Positions 7,345-15,550 are shown, numbered from the stretch's first letter. The stretch is DNA of 64,000 bases from RUG563 sp045589355 (GCA_045589355.1 JAZNOW010000058.1:121193-185192); one strand, 5' to 3'. Notes: generated by a model not told the origin, from the sequence alone. A program made the numbers and translations.

Positions 7345-9492
7345 TTAATCTACGGGCGTGGCGGAGCCATAGGCCTTGATGGGGCAGCCGGCTTCGTCAA
7401 ATTCGGTGGTATAGCGGATGCGGAAGGGGATGTGCTCGTCCGTCAGCGGCACCACCATTTCCGCGCTGGCCAGCCCGGCGTCGATGCTTTGCATCAGCAG
7501 GCGGTATTTATCCGCCGCTTCCGGGGCGATCACATGCCGTTCAAAGGCGGATTCGGGGTAATTGGCCAGTACTTCCGGCAGGCCCAGATCCCGCTTGCAG
7601 CGGAAGCAGGGGATCATTTCCTTGGTTTTGATGTCATATTCCCAGTAATAGATGTTTTCCTGTTCGCTGGCGGCGCGGAAAAGCTTTTCCCTGCGGATCA
7701 TATCGTACTGGGCTTTCTTTTCTTTCGTGATGTTGCGGATTTGGATGTAGAACATCACGTTATCGCTGCTGTTGGCGATCATCCGCATGGTGACCCGTAC
7801 ACAAACGGGTTCTTTCCGGGAGGGCATACGGCTCCAGGTTTCACATTCCTGCTCGGTGTCCGTTTCAATGGCACGGTTGGCAGCGGACAGGAAGATGTTC
7901 TTGTTTTCATCATCCATGTGATCGAAGGGCTGCCATTTCAGCACGTCTTCTTCCGTCAGGTGTTCGCCCAGCTCCCGGATGAAGTTTTTGTTGATGCGCA
8001 CCAGGTCCAGCCGGCCGCTACGGTATTCCATCACGGCGGCGCCGCCCACGTAGTTGTTGAAAATCAGGGTTTCGATGCTCATGGGGTTCCAGAACTGGGC
8101 GGAATTCATGTTTTCAATCAGCTGCATGGGGGACTGAATTTCCCCCAGCTTCTGGGTTTGCACCAGGGAATAGAAATCTGCTTCCGGTATCGCCCGGGAG
8201 TAGAGAAAGCCCTGCACATAGCTGCAGCCGATGGAGGCCAGAAAATCGGCCTGTTCTTTATGCTCCACCCCTTCGCCGATGATGGGCAGGCCCAGCCATT
8301 TGGCAATGCGCACCAGTCCGGTGAGGATCACGGCGCCGTTGTTCTTATCGCTGCCCTCGTCGGAAAGCAGGCGCATATCCAGTTTCAGGGTATCCAGGTC
8401 CAGGTTTTTGAGCATGTTCAGGGAGGAATAGCCGCTGCCGAAATCGTCCATTTCGATGTTGAAGCCAAGGGTGTGCATTTTGGCAATGAACTGGGTCAGC
8501 TTTTCGATGCCGTCCAGCATGGCAGATTCTGTAATTTCCACCCGCAGCCATTCCACCGGTACCCGATACTTCTTACGGATATTTTCCATTTGCTCCGGCA
8601 GGTCGGGGTAGAGGATATCCAGCCGGCTTACGTTCACGGAAAGAGGGACGGGAGTAATGCCTTCGTCCATCATGCGGCGCAGCAGGGCGCAGGTTTTTTC
8701 GAAAACGTAAAGGTCCAGCTTCATGATGAAATTGTTCTTTTCCAACACGGGAATGAATACGGCGGGGGAAATGAGCCCGCGCTTGGGATGCAGCCAGCGC
8801 ACCAGCGCCTCCGCGCCCACCAGCTGGCCGGTAATGTGGTTATACTGGGGCTGGTAATACACCTGAAAATGTTCTTCTTCCAGCGCCTTGGACATGTTGT
8901 TGATAATTTCCTGTTCCAGCAGAAGCTGGGTGCGCATGGAGGTGTGGTAGAAGGCATAGCGTTTGTCCACCGATTCCTTTACGAAGGAGCAGGCCAGCAA
9001 TGCCCGGGCGATCATGCCGTCGGTGCGCACGTCGGAGCGGTTGGTCACATACACGCCCACGTGGCAGATCACTTCAAAATCCGGCGCGCAGTTTTCGATG
9101 GTGTCGGTAAACCGGTCCAGCCGGGTGGGAAGAGTATCGTCGGTGATGGGGAGGAAGAGGCAGAAGTGGTCGGAATGGGTGCGGCTGGCCAGGCAGTTTT
9201 CGCCCCCCAGCTTGCGGATCTGATCGGCCACAAAAATCAATAGCCCGTCCCCGCCTTCGGAGCCGAAAAGGTCGTTGATCACCTTAAAGCGGAGGATGTT
9301 GAAACAGAGCATGGCGTATTTTCCTTCTTCCATGCCCTTTGGATCTTTTTCGGTATACAGTGATACGGCCTTTTGAAAAGAGGAATAGGAAAGCAGCCCG
9401 GTAAGGCTGTCGTTTTCATGCTGCTCCTTATACAAAAGTACACCCTCCTTTGTTGTGGGGGAATGAGGATGAAAATGCTGCAAATATCCCAT
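7345..9492 (-). CDS. c-di-GMP signalling protein: degenerate GGDEF, EAL, two PAS-like domains
   Basis: About 715 aa. Residues about 30-170 form a GGDEF-like domain whose signature is degraded (GSEGGDGLL), so cyclase activity is unlikely. Residues about 200-440 form an EAL phosphodiesterase domain with its acidic residues intact: GAEALVRW, EITESAM, DDFGSGYSSL, TLKLDM and GEGVE. The remaining 250 residues look like two PAS-type sensor domains, an unusual position after the EAL. Start choice is uncertain: the ATG at 9492 has only a weak AGGA and a leader of about 9 nt from the promoter at 9508-9536, whereas a TTG at 9435 follows a strong AAAGGAGGG. Likely a cytoplasmic c-di-GMP hydrolase. Confidence 0.88.
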   Translation of the reverse strand: MGYLQHFHPHSPTTKEGVLLYKEQHENDSLTGLLSYSSFQKAVSLYTEKDPKGMEEGKYAMLCFNILRFKVINDLFGSEGGDGLLIFVADQIRKLGGENCLASRTHSDHFCLFLPITDDTLPTRLDRFTDTIENCAPDFEVICHVGVYVTNRSDVRTDGMIARALLACSFVKESVDKRYAFYHTSMRTQLLLEQEIINNMSKALEEEHFQVYYQPQYNHITGQLVGAEALVRWLHPKRGLISPAVFIPVLEKNNFIMKLDLYVFEKTCALLRRMMDEGITPVPLSVNVSRLDILYPDLPEQMENIRKKYRVPVEWLRVEITESAMLDGIEKLTQFIAKMHTLGFNIEMDDFGSGYSSLNMLKNLDLDTLKLDMRLLSDEGSDKNNGAVILTGLVRIAKWLGLPIIGEGVEHKEQADFLASIGCSYVQGFLYSRAIPEADFYSLVQTQKLGEIQSPMQLIENMNSAQFWNPMSIETLIFNNYVGGAAVMEYRSGRLDLVRINKNFIRELGEHLTEEDVLKWQPFDHMDDENKNIFLSAANRAIETDTEQECETWSRMPSRKEPVCVRVTMRMIANSSDNVMFYIQIRNITKEKKAQYDMIRREKLFRAASEQENIYYWEYDIKTKEMIPCFRCKRDLGLPEVLANYPESAFERHVIAPEAADKYRLLMQSIDAGLASAEMVVPLTDEHIPFRIRYTTEFDEAGCPIKAYGSATPVD

Positions 9493-9507
9493 ATTTTCCT
9501 GTGTATC

Positions 9508-9536
9508 ATTATACAATAATGCATCCTGCTTTGCAA
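9508..9536 (-). promoter_or_regulatory. Promoter of the GGDEF/EAL gene
   Basis: On the minus strand TTGCAA (9531-9536), 17-bp spacer, TATAAT (9508-9513). Confidence 0.8.
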
Positions 9537-9548
9537 GAAAAATACACA

Positions 9549-9577
9549 GAAAAAGCGAAGCACAAAGCGTGCTTCGC
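9549..9577 (-). terminator. Terminator of rimO
   Basis: Nine-bp stem GCGAAGCAC / GTGCTTCGC with a 5-nt loop, followed on the minus strand by TTTTT; it separates rimO from the GGDEF/EAL gene. Confidence 0.92.
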
Positions 9578-9588
9578 CAGATATTTGA

Positions 9589-10908
9589 TCAATCGGCCCG
9601 GGCCGTCAGGTCGTACACATCGGCGGCAATGATGCGGCCCTTGACGAAGGTGCCGGGCTGCAGTTCCCTGTCGCAAAGGAGCAGAATTTCGCCGTCGGCA
9701 TCCGGGGCTTCCCACTGGGAGCGGGCGGTGTATGTGCCCTCCTGCCAGCCGGTGACCAGCATTTTTTCTTCCTTGCCCACGCGCAGGGTGTTCCGGGCCT
9801 TGCTGATGTTGGCCTGCAGGGACATCAGCCGGTCCAGCCGTTCTTCCTTGATTTCCTCCGGCAGCTGGCCGGGCATATCAAAGGCAGGGGTATCGTCTTC
9901 GGGGGAGAAGGTGAAAGCGCCCATGCGGTCAAACTGCATTTCTTCGGTGAAGTCCATCAGCTGTTTGAAATCGTCTTCCGTTTCGCCGGGGAAGCCTACG
10001 ATGAAGGTGGTGCGCAGGCAAAAGCCCCTTTCCCGGGCACCGCGGAGCATGCTGCGGATATGGTCCATCGTGCCCCGGCGGTTCATGCTTTTCAGCAGGG
10101 AGGGGGAGGCGTGCTGGAGGGGCAGATCCAGGTATTTGCAGATGTTTTGGTATTTTGCCATCACGTCCAGGGTTTTTTCGTCCAGTTCATCGGGGTACAT
10201 ATACAGGGCTCTGAGCCATTCCACGCCTTCCACTTTGGCGGCCGCTTCCAGCAGGGAAGAGAGGCTGTCGTTTGTGTCGATGCCGTAGCGGGTGGTATCC
10301 TGGGCGATGAGGATGTGCTCCTTCACGCCCTGCCTGGCCAGCAGGTTCATTTCGGCCAGGATAGCTTCCCGGCTTCTGGAGCGGTATGGCCCGCGGATGA
10401 GGGGAATGGCGCAATAGGCGCAGCGGTTATCGCAGCCGTCGCCGGTTTTGATATAGGCGGAAAAGGGCGGGGTGGTCAGCACCCGGCCGCATTCCAGAAA
10501 GCGGTGGCTGACGGCGGTGTCTTCCGCCCTTTCTCCCTGCAATGCTTTTTCCAGCAGGGGCAGCAGCATTTCGTAGCGGTTTACCCCCAGCATCACGTCA
10601 ATTTCGGGAATTTCGTCCCGGAGGGTGTCGCCGTAGCGCTGGGTAAGGCAGCCGGTGGCACACAGCACCCGGCATTTGCCCGTTTCTTTATATTCGGCCA
10701 TTTCCAGGATGGTATCAATGGCTTCTTCCTTGGCGGGAGCAATGAAGCCGCAGGTGTTGACGATGATGATCTCTGCCTGGGCAGGGTCGTCCGTCAGGAT
10801 GCAGCCGGCATGTTTCAGCATGCCCAGCATCTGCTCGGAATCCACCCGGTTTTTCACACAGCCCAGGGCGATCATGCCCACGGTTTTGCCTTTCAGCCCT
10901 TGCGCCAT
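9589..10908 (-). CDS. rimO: Ribosomal protein S12 methylthiotransferase RimO
   Basis: Radical SAM enzyme that adds a methylthio group to the conserved aspartate of ribosomal protein S12; 439 aa, the normal length. Domain order is standard: N-terminal UPF0004 domain with three cluster-binding cysteines (LGCVKN, NTCGF, ATGCL), radical SAM core with CDNRCAYC, and a C-terminal TRAM domain (about the last 65 residues). RimO rather than MiaB is supported by the VDSEQMLG N-terminal block and the short overall length. The start at 10908 follows AAAGGAAG; an upstream in-frame codon lacks a site. Monocistronic, with its own promoter and terminator. Confidence 0.95.
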   Translation of the reverse strand: MAQGLKGKTVGMIALGCVKNRVDSEQMLGMLKHAGCILTDDPAQAEIIIVNTCGFIAPAKEEAIDTILEMAEYKETGKCRVLCATGCLTQRYGDTLRDEIPEIDVMLGVNRYEMLLPLLEKALQGERAEDTAVSHRFLECGRVLTTPPFSAYIKTGDGCDNRCAYCAIPLIRGPYRSRSREAILAEMNLLARQGVKEHILIAQDTTRYGIDTNDSLSSLLEAAAKVEGVEWLRALYMYPDELDEKTLDVMAKYQNICKYLDLPLQHASPSLLKSMNRRGTMDHIRSMLRGARERGFCLRTTFIVGFPGETEDDFKQLMDFTEEMQFDRMGAFTFSPEDDTPAFDMPGQLPEEIKEERLDRLMSLQANISKARNTLRVGKEEKMLVTGWQEGTYTARSQWEAPDADGEILLLCDRELQPGTFVKGRIIAADVYDLTARAD

Positions 10909-10941
10909 AACAGCACTTCCTTTATGCACAGAATTCTTCTT

Positions 10942-10971
10942 ATTTTAGCATATTTCCCTATGCTTTCACAA
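10942..10971 (-). promoter_or_regulatory. Promoter of rimO
   Basis: Minus-strand TTGTGA (10966-10971), 18-bp spacer, TAAAAT (10942-10947). Confidence 0.6.
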
Positions 10972-11036
10972 GTCCCGGCAGGAAAAACCAGAGGGATTGC
11001 CGAAACTGTTTTACCGTATTGGAAGGGGACGGAAAA

Positions 11037-11486
11037 ATGACTGCACAAGAAATGTGGCGTGCCTATTGCATGGCTGTGGGAGAAGAAAAGACGGAATATG
11101 AAGCCTGGGCTTTCGGCGATGCGCCGGATGCACTGGCAGCCCTGGTGCTTTCGGGAGAAAAGCGGGCTACTTCATCCGCATGGGAACTGTATGCCCTGGA
11201 TGGGGATGTGATCCCGAAAAAAGGGGACAAAAGCGTGATCTTAAGCAGCCGGGAGGAAGCGGTGTGCATCATCGAAAATACCGAGGTTTCCGTATTGCCT
11301 TACGATGAAGTGACGCAGGAAATGGCGGCCATGGAAGGGGAAGGGGACAAAAGCCTGGCCTACTGGCGGCAGGTGCACGAATGCTTTTTCCGGCAGGAGA
11401 TGGCGGAATATGGATGCTGCTTTCATGAAAAAATGCCGGTGGTGTTTGAACGGTTCCGGGTGATCTGGCCGGTAAAGAAAGGGTAA
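11037..11486 (+). CDS. ASCH domain protein
   Basis: 149 aa with a single ASCH domain, a PUA-like fold thought to bind RNA or nucleotides; some members hydrolyse modified cytidine. Seen here: WAFGDAPDALAALVLSGEKRAT (split over about residues 22-43), the G-K-S turn KKGDKSVIL, and the aromatic C-terminus FERFRVIWP, which are typical of the clostridial ASCH family. The ATG at 11037 follows GGAAGGGGACGG and is preferred to an upstream TTG. It stands alone, divergent from rimO. No catalytic assignment is possible from context. Confidence 0.82.
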   Translation: MTAQEMWRAYCMAVGEEKTEYEAWAFGDAPDALAALVLSGEKRATSSAWELYALDGDVIPKKGDKSVILSSREEAVCIIENTEVSVLPYDEVTQEMAAMEGEGDKSLAYWRQVHECFFRQEMAEYGCCFHEKMPVVFERFRVIWPVKKG

Positions 11487-11504
11487 AGGCGGACGGATTT
11501 TCTC

Positions 11505-11533
11505 TTGCATGGAAAGGGCAAATCTGTTATGAT
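11505..11533 (+). promoter_or_regulatory. Promoter of the decarboxylase beta/OadG-like operon
   Basis: TTGCAT (11505-11510), 17-bp spacer, TATGAT (11528-11533), about 30 nt upstream of the GTGAGGAGG ribosome site. Confidence 0.7.
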
Positions 11534-11569
11534 ATAAGATGTATGATTATGTGAGGAGGTCTTCTCATT

Positions 11570-12673
11570 ATGGGTGATTTTTTTGAAAGCTTGCTGGGGA
11601 ATGTAGCCAATATTTCCTGGCAGCAGCCCATCATGTGGCTGATTGGCGCGGTGCTGATCTATCTGGCCATCAAAAAGGACATGGAGCCCAGCCTGCTGCT
11701 TCCCATGGGCTTTGGTGCTATCCTTGTGAACCTGCCCGAATCCGGCGCTGTTGAAACCCTGGAAACCCTGTTCAATGCCGGTATCGAAAACGAACTGTTT
11801 CCCCTGCTTCTGTTCATTGGTATCGGTGCCATGATCGACTTTGGCCCGGTGCTCAATAACCCCAAGCTTATGCTCTTTGGCGCGGCCGCTCAGTTTGGTA
11901 TTTTCTTTACCCTGATGATGGCCAGCGTTTGCGGCTTCCTGCCCAATGATGCGGCTTCCATCGCCGTCATTGGCGCTGCCGACGGCCCCACGTCCATCGT
12001 TGTGGCCCAGACATTGGGCAGCAAGTACCTGGGCGCCATCATGGTGGCCGCCTATTCCTACATGGCCCTGGTGCCCATCGTGCAGCCCCCGGTGATCAAG
12101 CTGCTCACCACCAAGCAGGAACGCCTCATCCGTATGCCCTACGAGCAGAAGAACGTGACCAAGACCACCCGCATTCTGTTCCCCATCATCGTTACCATGC
12201 TGGTGGGCATTATTGCCCCCGGTGCCGTGGCGCTGATCGGCTTCCTGATGTTCGGTAACCTTTTGCGTGAATGCGGCGTGCTGAACTCCCTGTCCGAAAC
12301 CGCCCAGAAGGTGCTGGCAAACCTGATCACCCTGTTCCTGGGCCTCACCATCGCTTTCCGCATGCAGGCACAGGAATTCCTCAGCCCCGACACCCTGCTG
12401 ATCATGGGTCTGGGCCTGGTGGCTTTCATTGTGGACACCGCCGGCGGCGTGATGTTTGCCAAGGTGATGAACATCTTCAGCAAGAAGAAGATCAACCCCA
12501 TGATCGGTGCCTGCGGCATCAGCGCGTTCCCCATGTCCAGCCGTGTGGTGCATAAGATGGGCCTGAAGGAAGATCCCCAGAACTTCCTGCTCATGCACAC
12601 CGTGGGCGTCAACGTCTCCGGCCAGATCGCTTCCGTGATCGCCGGCGGCCTGATCCTCAGCTTCTTTATGTAA
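11570..12673 (+). CDS. Sodium-translocating decarboxylase beta subunit (OadB/GcdB family)
   Basis: Integral-membrane Na+-pumping subunit of biotin-dependent decarboxylases (oxaloacetate, methylmalonyl-CoA or glutaconyl-CoA), 367 aa, with 9-10 hydrophobic segments. The family block GAADGPTSIVVAQ (about residues 136-148) is intact, as are the later DTAGGVMFAK and HTVGVNVSGQIAS loops. Length and N-terminus match the family. No alpha (carboxyltransferase) or biotin-carrier subunit is in the window; the next gene ends in an OadG-like helix and probably supplies the small membrane partner. The catalytic subunits may be encoded elsewhere, so the carboxylic acid substrate is unknown. Confidence 0.93.
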   Translation: MGDFFESLLGNVANISWQQPIMWLIGAVLIYLAIKKDMEPSLLLPMGFGAILVNLPESGAVETLETLFNAGIENELFPLLLFIGIGAMIDFGPVLNNPKLMLFGAAAQFGIFFTLMMASVCGFLPNDAASIAVIGAADGPTSIVVAQTLGSKYLGAIMVAAYSYMALVPIVQPPVIKLLTTKQERLIRMPYEQKNVTKTTRILFPIIVTMLVGIIAPGAVALIGFLMFGNLLRECGVLNSLSETAQKVLANLITLFLGLTIAFRMQAQEFLSPDTLLIMGLGLVAFIVDTAGGVMFAKVMNIFSKKKINPMIGACGISAFPMSSRVVHKMGLKEDPQNFLLMHTVGVNVSGQIASVIAGGLILSFFM

Positions 12674-12681
12674 GGAGGAAA

Positions 12682-13278
12682 ATGAAAATGAAAAAAGTAT
12701 TGTCTGTTCTTTTCCTTCTGGTGATGCTGCTTACGGCTGTAATGCCCATGGCGCTGGCAGAAGATGCAAATGAGAAGGTTCCTGCTGCTGAAGAAACTGA
12801 TAACACTAACCTTACTAAAGAAGAAAGTACGGCTGTTCTGGCTCTGACTGTTTCGGCTGACCGGACGGAAAAGCTGTACAACGGCAAGGTCGTTAATGTG
12901 ACAGTGACTGTTTCCAACAAAACGCAGCAGGCTATTGCTGCCGTCACCATTGCTAACAATGTGAATAGTGATGTTTGGAAGATTGAAGAGTTGGCCGCCG
13001 GTGAAAAAAAGAAATTTACCATGCAGTATACTTTTGCAGAAGATGAAAACGATGCTACGGCAGATAAGGTGATTGAGTTCACAGCAAATGCGAACGCCGA
13101 AAAAGCTGCGGATGCCTCCCTGACGCTGGCTCCTTATAAGAAAGCAATGAACATTGGTGATGCGGCTATCCTTATGCTCAAGGGTATGGTGGGCATTTTC
13201 CTGGTGACCGGGCTGATCATTCTGGTATTGGTGATCATGGATAAAGTGGGCAACCGCAAGAAGGAAACCGAAGAATAA
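12682..13278 (+). CDS. Exported beta-sandwich protein with C-terminal OadG-like membrane segment
   Basis: 198 aa, starting 8 nt after the beta-subunit gene with GGAGG upstream, so co-transcribed. It has a signal peptide (residues 1-26, ALA-ED), an acidic linker, a beta-rich region (about 55-150; LYNGKVVNVTVTVSNKTQQ, LAAGEKKKFTMQY) like CARDB/DUF11 Ig-type domains, and one membrane helix near the C-terminus (about 165-188) ending NRKKETEE. The helix context (AILMLKGMVGIFLVTGLIIL) resembles the gamma subunit OadG (GM-x-VF pattern). I infer a gamma-like subunit carrying an extracytoplasmic domain. Not a described architecture that I recognise. Confidence 0.6.
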   Translation: MKMKKVLSVLFLLVMLLTAVMPMALAEDANEKVPAAEETDNTNLTKEESTAVLALTVSADRTEKLYNGKVVNVTVTVSNKTQQAIAAVTIANNVNSDVWKIEELAAGEKKKFTMQYTFAEDENDATADKVIEFTANANAEKAADASLTLAPYKKAMNIGDAAILMLKGMVGIFLVTGLIILVLVIMDKVGNRKKETEE

Positions 13279-13317
13279 CCTGAAAAATAACCTGACCGGA
13301 TGCAAAAATCCGGCTGT

Positions 13318-13349
13318 ACCGCCTGTGCTTTGCAGGCGGTATTTTTTTT
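13318..13349 (+). terminator. Terminator of the decarboxylase operon
   Basis: Stem ACCGCCTG / CAGGCGGT with a short loop, followed by A and eight T. Confidence 0.93.
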
Positions 13350-13397
13350 ACCCTGACAAAAAAGATGAAAAAAGTCAAAAAAATTTTCAAAAACCCC

Positions 13398-13426
13398 TTT
13401 ACAAAGCCTTTCTGTTGTGCTATACT
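13398..13426 (+). promoter_or_regulatory. Promoter of tRNA-Ala
   Basis: TTTACA (13398-13403), 17-bp spacer, TATACT (13421-13426); start predicted about 7 nt before the mature tRNA. Confidence 0.8.
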
Positions 13427-13439
13427 TAATCTCGTTCGC

Positions 13440-13515
13440 GGGGCATTAGCGCAGTTGGTAGCGCACAACACTGGCAGTGTTGGGGTCAGGAGTTCGAGTC
13501 TCCTATGCTCCACCA
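13440..13515 (+). tRNA. tRNA-Ala (anticodon GGC)
   Basis: Full 76-nt cloverleaf with encoded CCA. Acceptor GGGGCAT (13440-13446) pairs with ATGCTCC (13505-13511), including the G3-U70 wobble that identifies alanine tRNAs. D stem GCGC/GCGC, anticodon stem CAACA/TGTTG around loop CTGGCAG (13471-13477) with anticodon GGC, T arm AGGAG-TTCGAGT-CTCCT. The 3' half from 13470 is the left attachment site of the integrated element; the gene stays intact. Confidence 0.98.
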
Positions 13516-13517
13516 GA
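13470..13517 (+). repeat. attL: 48-bp direct repeat inside tRNA-Ala
   Basis: Bases 13470-13517 are identical to 21719-21766, spaced exactly 8249 bp apart. The repeat spans the anticodon loop to just past the CCA end, as expected for a tyrosine integrase that uses a tRNA gene. Confidence 0.97.
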
Positions 13518-13522
13518 ACTCA

Positions 13523-13549
13523 AAAACCCTTGTAAATCAAGGGTTTTTT
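13523..13549 (+). terminator. Replacement terminator for tRNA-Ala supplied by the element
   Basis: Ten-bp perfect stem AAAACCCTTG / CAAGGGTTTT, loop TAAAT, run of six T. It starts 8 nt after the CCA end. Confidence 0.92.
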
Positions 13550-13601
13550 GTTGTTTATAGGCATGAAAAAAAGGCCGGAAAATGGCCTTGTTTTGAGGGC
13601 T

Positions 13602-13626
13602 ATAACCTAATAAATAACCTAACCAG
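13602..13626 (+). other. Left candidate integrase arm-binding site
   Basis: Contains two AACCTAA motifs ending in AACCTAACCAG, about 85 bp from the att core. A 25-bp copy with two differences lies at 21593-21617, the same distance class from the right core. Confidence 0.6.
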
Positions 13627-13627
13627 C

Positions 13628-13655
13628 AAAAAAGCAGGGGTAAACCCTGCTTTTT
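13628..13655. terminator. Terminator of the integrase operon
   Basis: GCAGGG (13634-13639) / CCCTGC (13645-13650) hairpin with A6 on one side and T5 on the other, directly after the integrase stop codon. Confidence 0.88.
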
Positions 13656-14797
13656 CATATAGTCTGCATCATGGCTTCCATACCCTTTTCCATGTTGGTT
13701 TGGTCTGCATGGCAGTATGTTTTGTAAGTAAATGCCGGATCGGTATGTCCCAGTATACGAGCAAGGGAAGATATGTCTGGGCTTCTTTGTACCCAGTTGG
13801 TGGCAAATGTGTGCCGGAGAGCATGAACTCCTCTGGTGGGCAGATTGCATTTTGTCAGTATGGCACGGAATGAACGGTTCAGGTTGTGACGGTCTGCCGG
13901 GTTTCCGATGGCATTGCAAAAAATGAATGTATCACCTTTGCCCGGTTCGCCGGATGCCCATGCACAACCAGCTCTCAAACGCTCCTGCATTTGTGTTTTG
14001 CGCTGTTCCTCCAGCAGTTGGCGCAGAGGATCAGGAAGGGGAATAATGCGCTTTCCAGCGGTGGTTTTAGGTGCAGCGGTGATGTTGGTATAGCCTTCCT
14101 CTTGGAGATCATAGAAGGTCATGTTGATGCGTTCGATATGCAGGCCGTCCTGCTGTATATCCTTCCATTGCAGACCGCACAGCTCCGATACACGCAAGCC
14201 AGTACCCAGCAGGAAACGCAATGCCCTGCCGTTTGTGCTGGAGGGAAGCCGGGAAAGGAAGATGGCCTGTTCCTCTGCTGTCAGGAATGGAATTTCTTTT
14301 TTCTCTGCCTTGGGCAGCTTTGCGGAGGAGGTGGGGTCTTTTCTGATCTTGCCATTTTCAACAGCTTGCCGGAGTGCTTGCCGAAGAACCTTGATATACC
14401 GTTTGATGGTGGATGCCGATATTCCCTCTGCTTGCTTTTGACGGATGAATGCCTGTACATGGTCAGGCCGGAGTTTTTGCAGCTCATGCTTGCCAAGGAA
14501 AGGGATCAGGTGCTTGTCGATATTGCTCTTTGTGGTGGATGCGCTGGAGGGCTTTACGCTGATTCTGTAATAGTTTTCAAACCAGAACAGCAGCCACTTT
14601 TCTACACTGATTTTCTCCGGCTTGACATACTCCCCGGTTTTGATCTGGTGGAGAACAGCATCGAGCTTTACCTTGCATTCGGCTTGTGTTGTGCCATACA
14701 CAGCCTTTTGCTTGCCATCGATAGGATCAGTATATCTTCCACGCCAGCGATCACCATACCTTCCGATTGATCCATCATTGTTTGGTCGTTTCTTCAT
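13655..14797 (-). CDS. int: Tyrosine recombinase (integrase)
   Basis: 380-aa phage-type integrase that catalyses site-specific integration and excision at tRNA-Ala. Order: N-terminal AP2-like arm-binding domain (about 10-55), SAM-like core-binding domain (about 62-145), catalytic domain (about 170-380). Catalytic residues are all visible: R202 (GTGLRVSEL), K244 (APKTTAGKR), H325 and R328 (HALRHTFAT), H351 (ILGHTD) and nucleophile Y361 (YKTYCH). It reads toward the tRNA and ends about 140 bp from the att core. It overlaps the repressor gene by ATGA and is therefore expressed from the repressor promoter, a common satellite and Tn916-like arrangement. Confidence 0.96.
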   Translation of the reverse strand: MKKRPNNDGSIGRYGDRWRGRYTDPIDGKQKAVYGTTQAECKVKLDAVLHQIKTGEYVKPEKISVEKWLLFWFENYYRISVKPSSASTTKSNIDKHLIPFLGKHELQKLRPDHVQAFIRQKQAEGISASTIKRYIKVLRQALRQAVENGKIRKDPTSSAKLPKAEKKEIPFLTAEEQAIFLSRLPSSTNGRALRFLLGTGLRVSELCGLQWKDIQQDGLHIERINMTFYDLQEEGYTNITAAPKTTAGKRIIPLPDPLRQLLEEQRKTQMQERLRAGCAWASGEPGKGDTFIFCNAIGNPADRHNLNRSFRAILTKCNLPTRGVHALRHTFATNWVQRSPDISSLARILGHTDPAFTYKTYCHADQTNMEKGMEAMMQTI

Positions 14798-15222
14798 TCA
14801 TGCCCTCCCTTCTTTGTATAAAAACGAAAAGCGTTGAAAGCAGCTGTCCATGCTTCAAATTCGTCAACTGGCATATTCAACAATTGCAAGGCAGCTTCTA
14901 TTCTTGCATTATCGAAGAATGGCCGTAAAATGACGGTTATCTCTTCATCGGTCAGGCGGTCATAAAACATTTCGCCTGTGCCGAAGCGTAACCAATCTAT
15001 GTTTACACCAAACTCATGGCATATGCCTTTTACGGTTCTTGGGCTTGGGTTATTGATGTTGGCTTCAAGTTTGGAAATGGAGGAGAAGCCCACACCGATT
15101 CTGTCAGCAAATTCTGTTTGGGTATAGCCAAGAGCTTCCCTAACTTGTTTGATTCTGTCACCGATGGTTGTGTGCTTTTTGAGCTGTACAAACTTTGCCG
15201 TAGGTTCTTTTACCTTTTTCAT
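14794..15222 (-). CDS. XRE-family element repressor
   Basis: 142-aa CI/Stl-like regulator. The ATG at 15222 is preferred (GGGGGGCGAAGAAGAA upstream); the longer frame runs into the promoter. Residues about 16-75 are a Cro/CI helix-turn-helix (IGDRIKQVREALGYTQTEFA ... FSSISKLEANINNPSPRTV), followed by a short C-terminal region rich in acidic and aromatic residues and without a LexA-type protease serine/lysine pair. Release is therefore more likely by a partner protein than by RecA cleavage (inference). It is divergent from the AlpA-like genes and co-transcribed with int. Confidence 0.9.
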   Translation of the reverse strand: MKKVKEPTAKFVQLKKHTTIGDRIKQVREALGYTQTEFADRIGVGFSSISKLEANINNPSPRTVKGICHEFGVNIDWLRFGTGEMFYDRLTDEEITVILRPFFDNARIEAALQLLNMPVDEFEAWTAAFNAFRFYTKKGGHE

Positions 15223-15244
15223 TTCTTCTTCGCCCCCCAAAAAG

Positions 15245-15273
15245 ATAATATCACACAAATTGTATTGAGGCAA
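15245..15273 (-). promoter_or_regulatory. Promoter of the repressor/integrase operon
   Basis: Minus-strand TTGCCT (15268-15273), 17-bp spacer, TATTAT (15245-15250), about 23 nt before the repressor ATG. Confidence 0.75.
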
Positions 15274-15291
15274 GAGAAAAAAAGAAAATAC

Positions 15292-15321
15292 TTGACAAAA
15301 GGCAAAATGAGCGCCTATAAT
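15292..15321 (+). promoter_or_regulatory. Divergent early promoter of the element
   Basis: Consensus TTGACA (15292-15297) and TATAAT (15316-15321) with an 18-bp spacer; the likely target of the XRE repressor. The -35 boxes of the two divergent promoters are about 18 bp apart. I see no convincing palindromic operator between them. Confidence 0.85.
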
Positions 15322-15364
15322 CAAATTGGGAATTTTCCTTAATCTAAATACTTGGAGGATACAA

Positions 15365-15550
15365 ATGGCAAAAACCGCTTACTCTGTGAAAGAACTTTCC
15401 GAACAACTGGGGATTTCCCTGCTCCGAGCTTATGAGCTCTGCAATGATCCCAACTTCCCTGCGGTGAGGATTTCTCCCCGGCGAATTATTATCCCGGTGG
15501 ATTGCCTGAACCGCTGGCTGGAAGAACAAGCAACCCGGGAGGTGATGTAA
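15365..15550 (+). CDS. AlpA/excisionase-type HTH protein
   Basis: 61 aa, start after CTTGGAGGATACAA. A MerR-like winged-helix of the HTH_17/excisionase family: YSVKELSEQLGISLLRAYEL (about 6-25) then the wing FPAVRISPRRIIIPVDCLNRW and a short acidic tail. Such proteins act as recombination directionality factors or activate int. First gene of the early operon; its TAA stop shares a base with the ATG of the next gene. Confidence 0.85.
   Translation: MAKTAYSVKELSEQLGISLLRAYELCNDPNFPAVRISPRRIIIPVDCLNRWLEEQATREVM

Noticed and set aside
7111..9243. 710-codon plus-strand frame opposite the GGDEF/EAL gene
   Set aside because: Composition is biased to G, H, V and F, as expected for a complement frame; the minus-strand protein has clear domain motifs.
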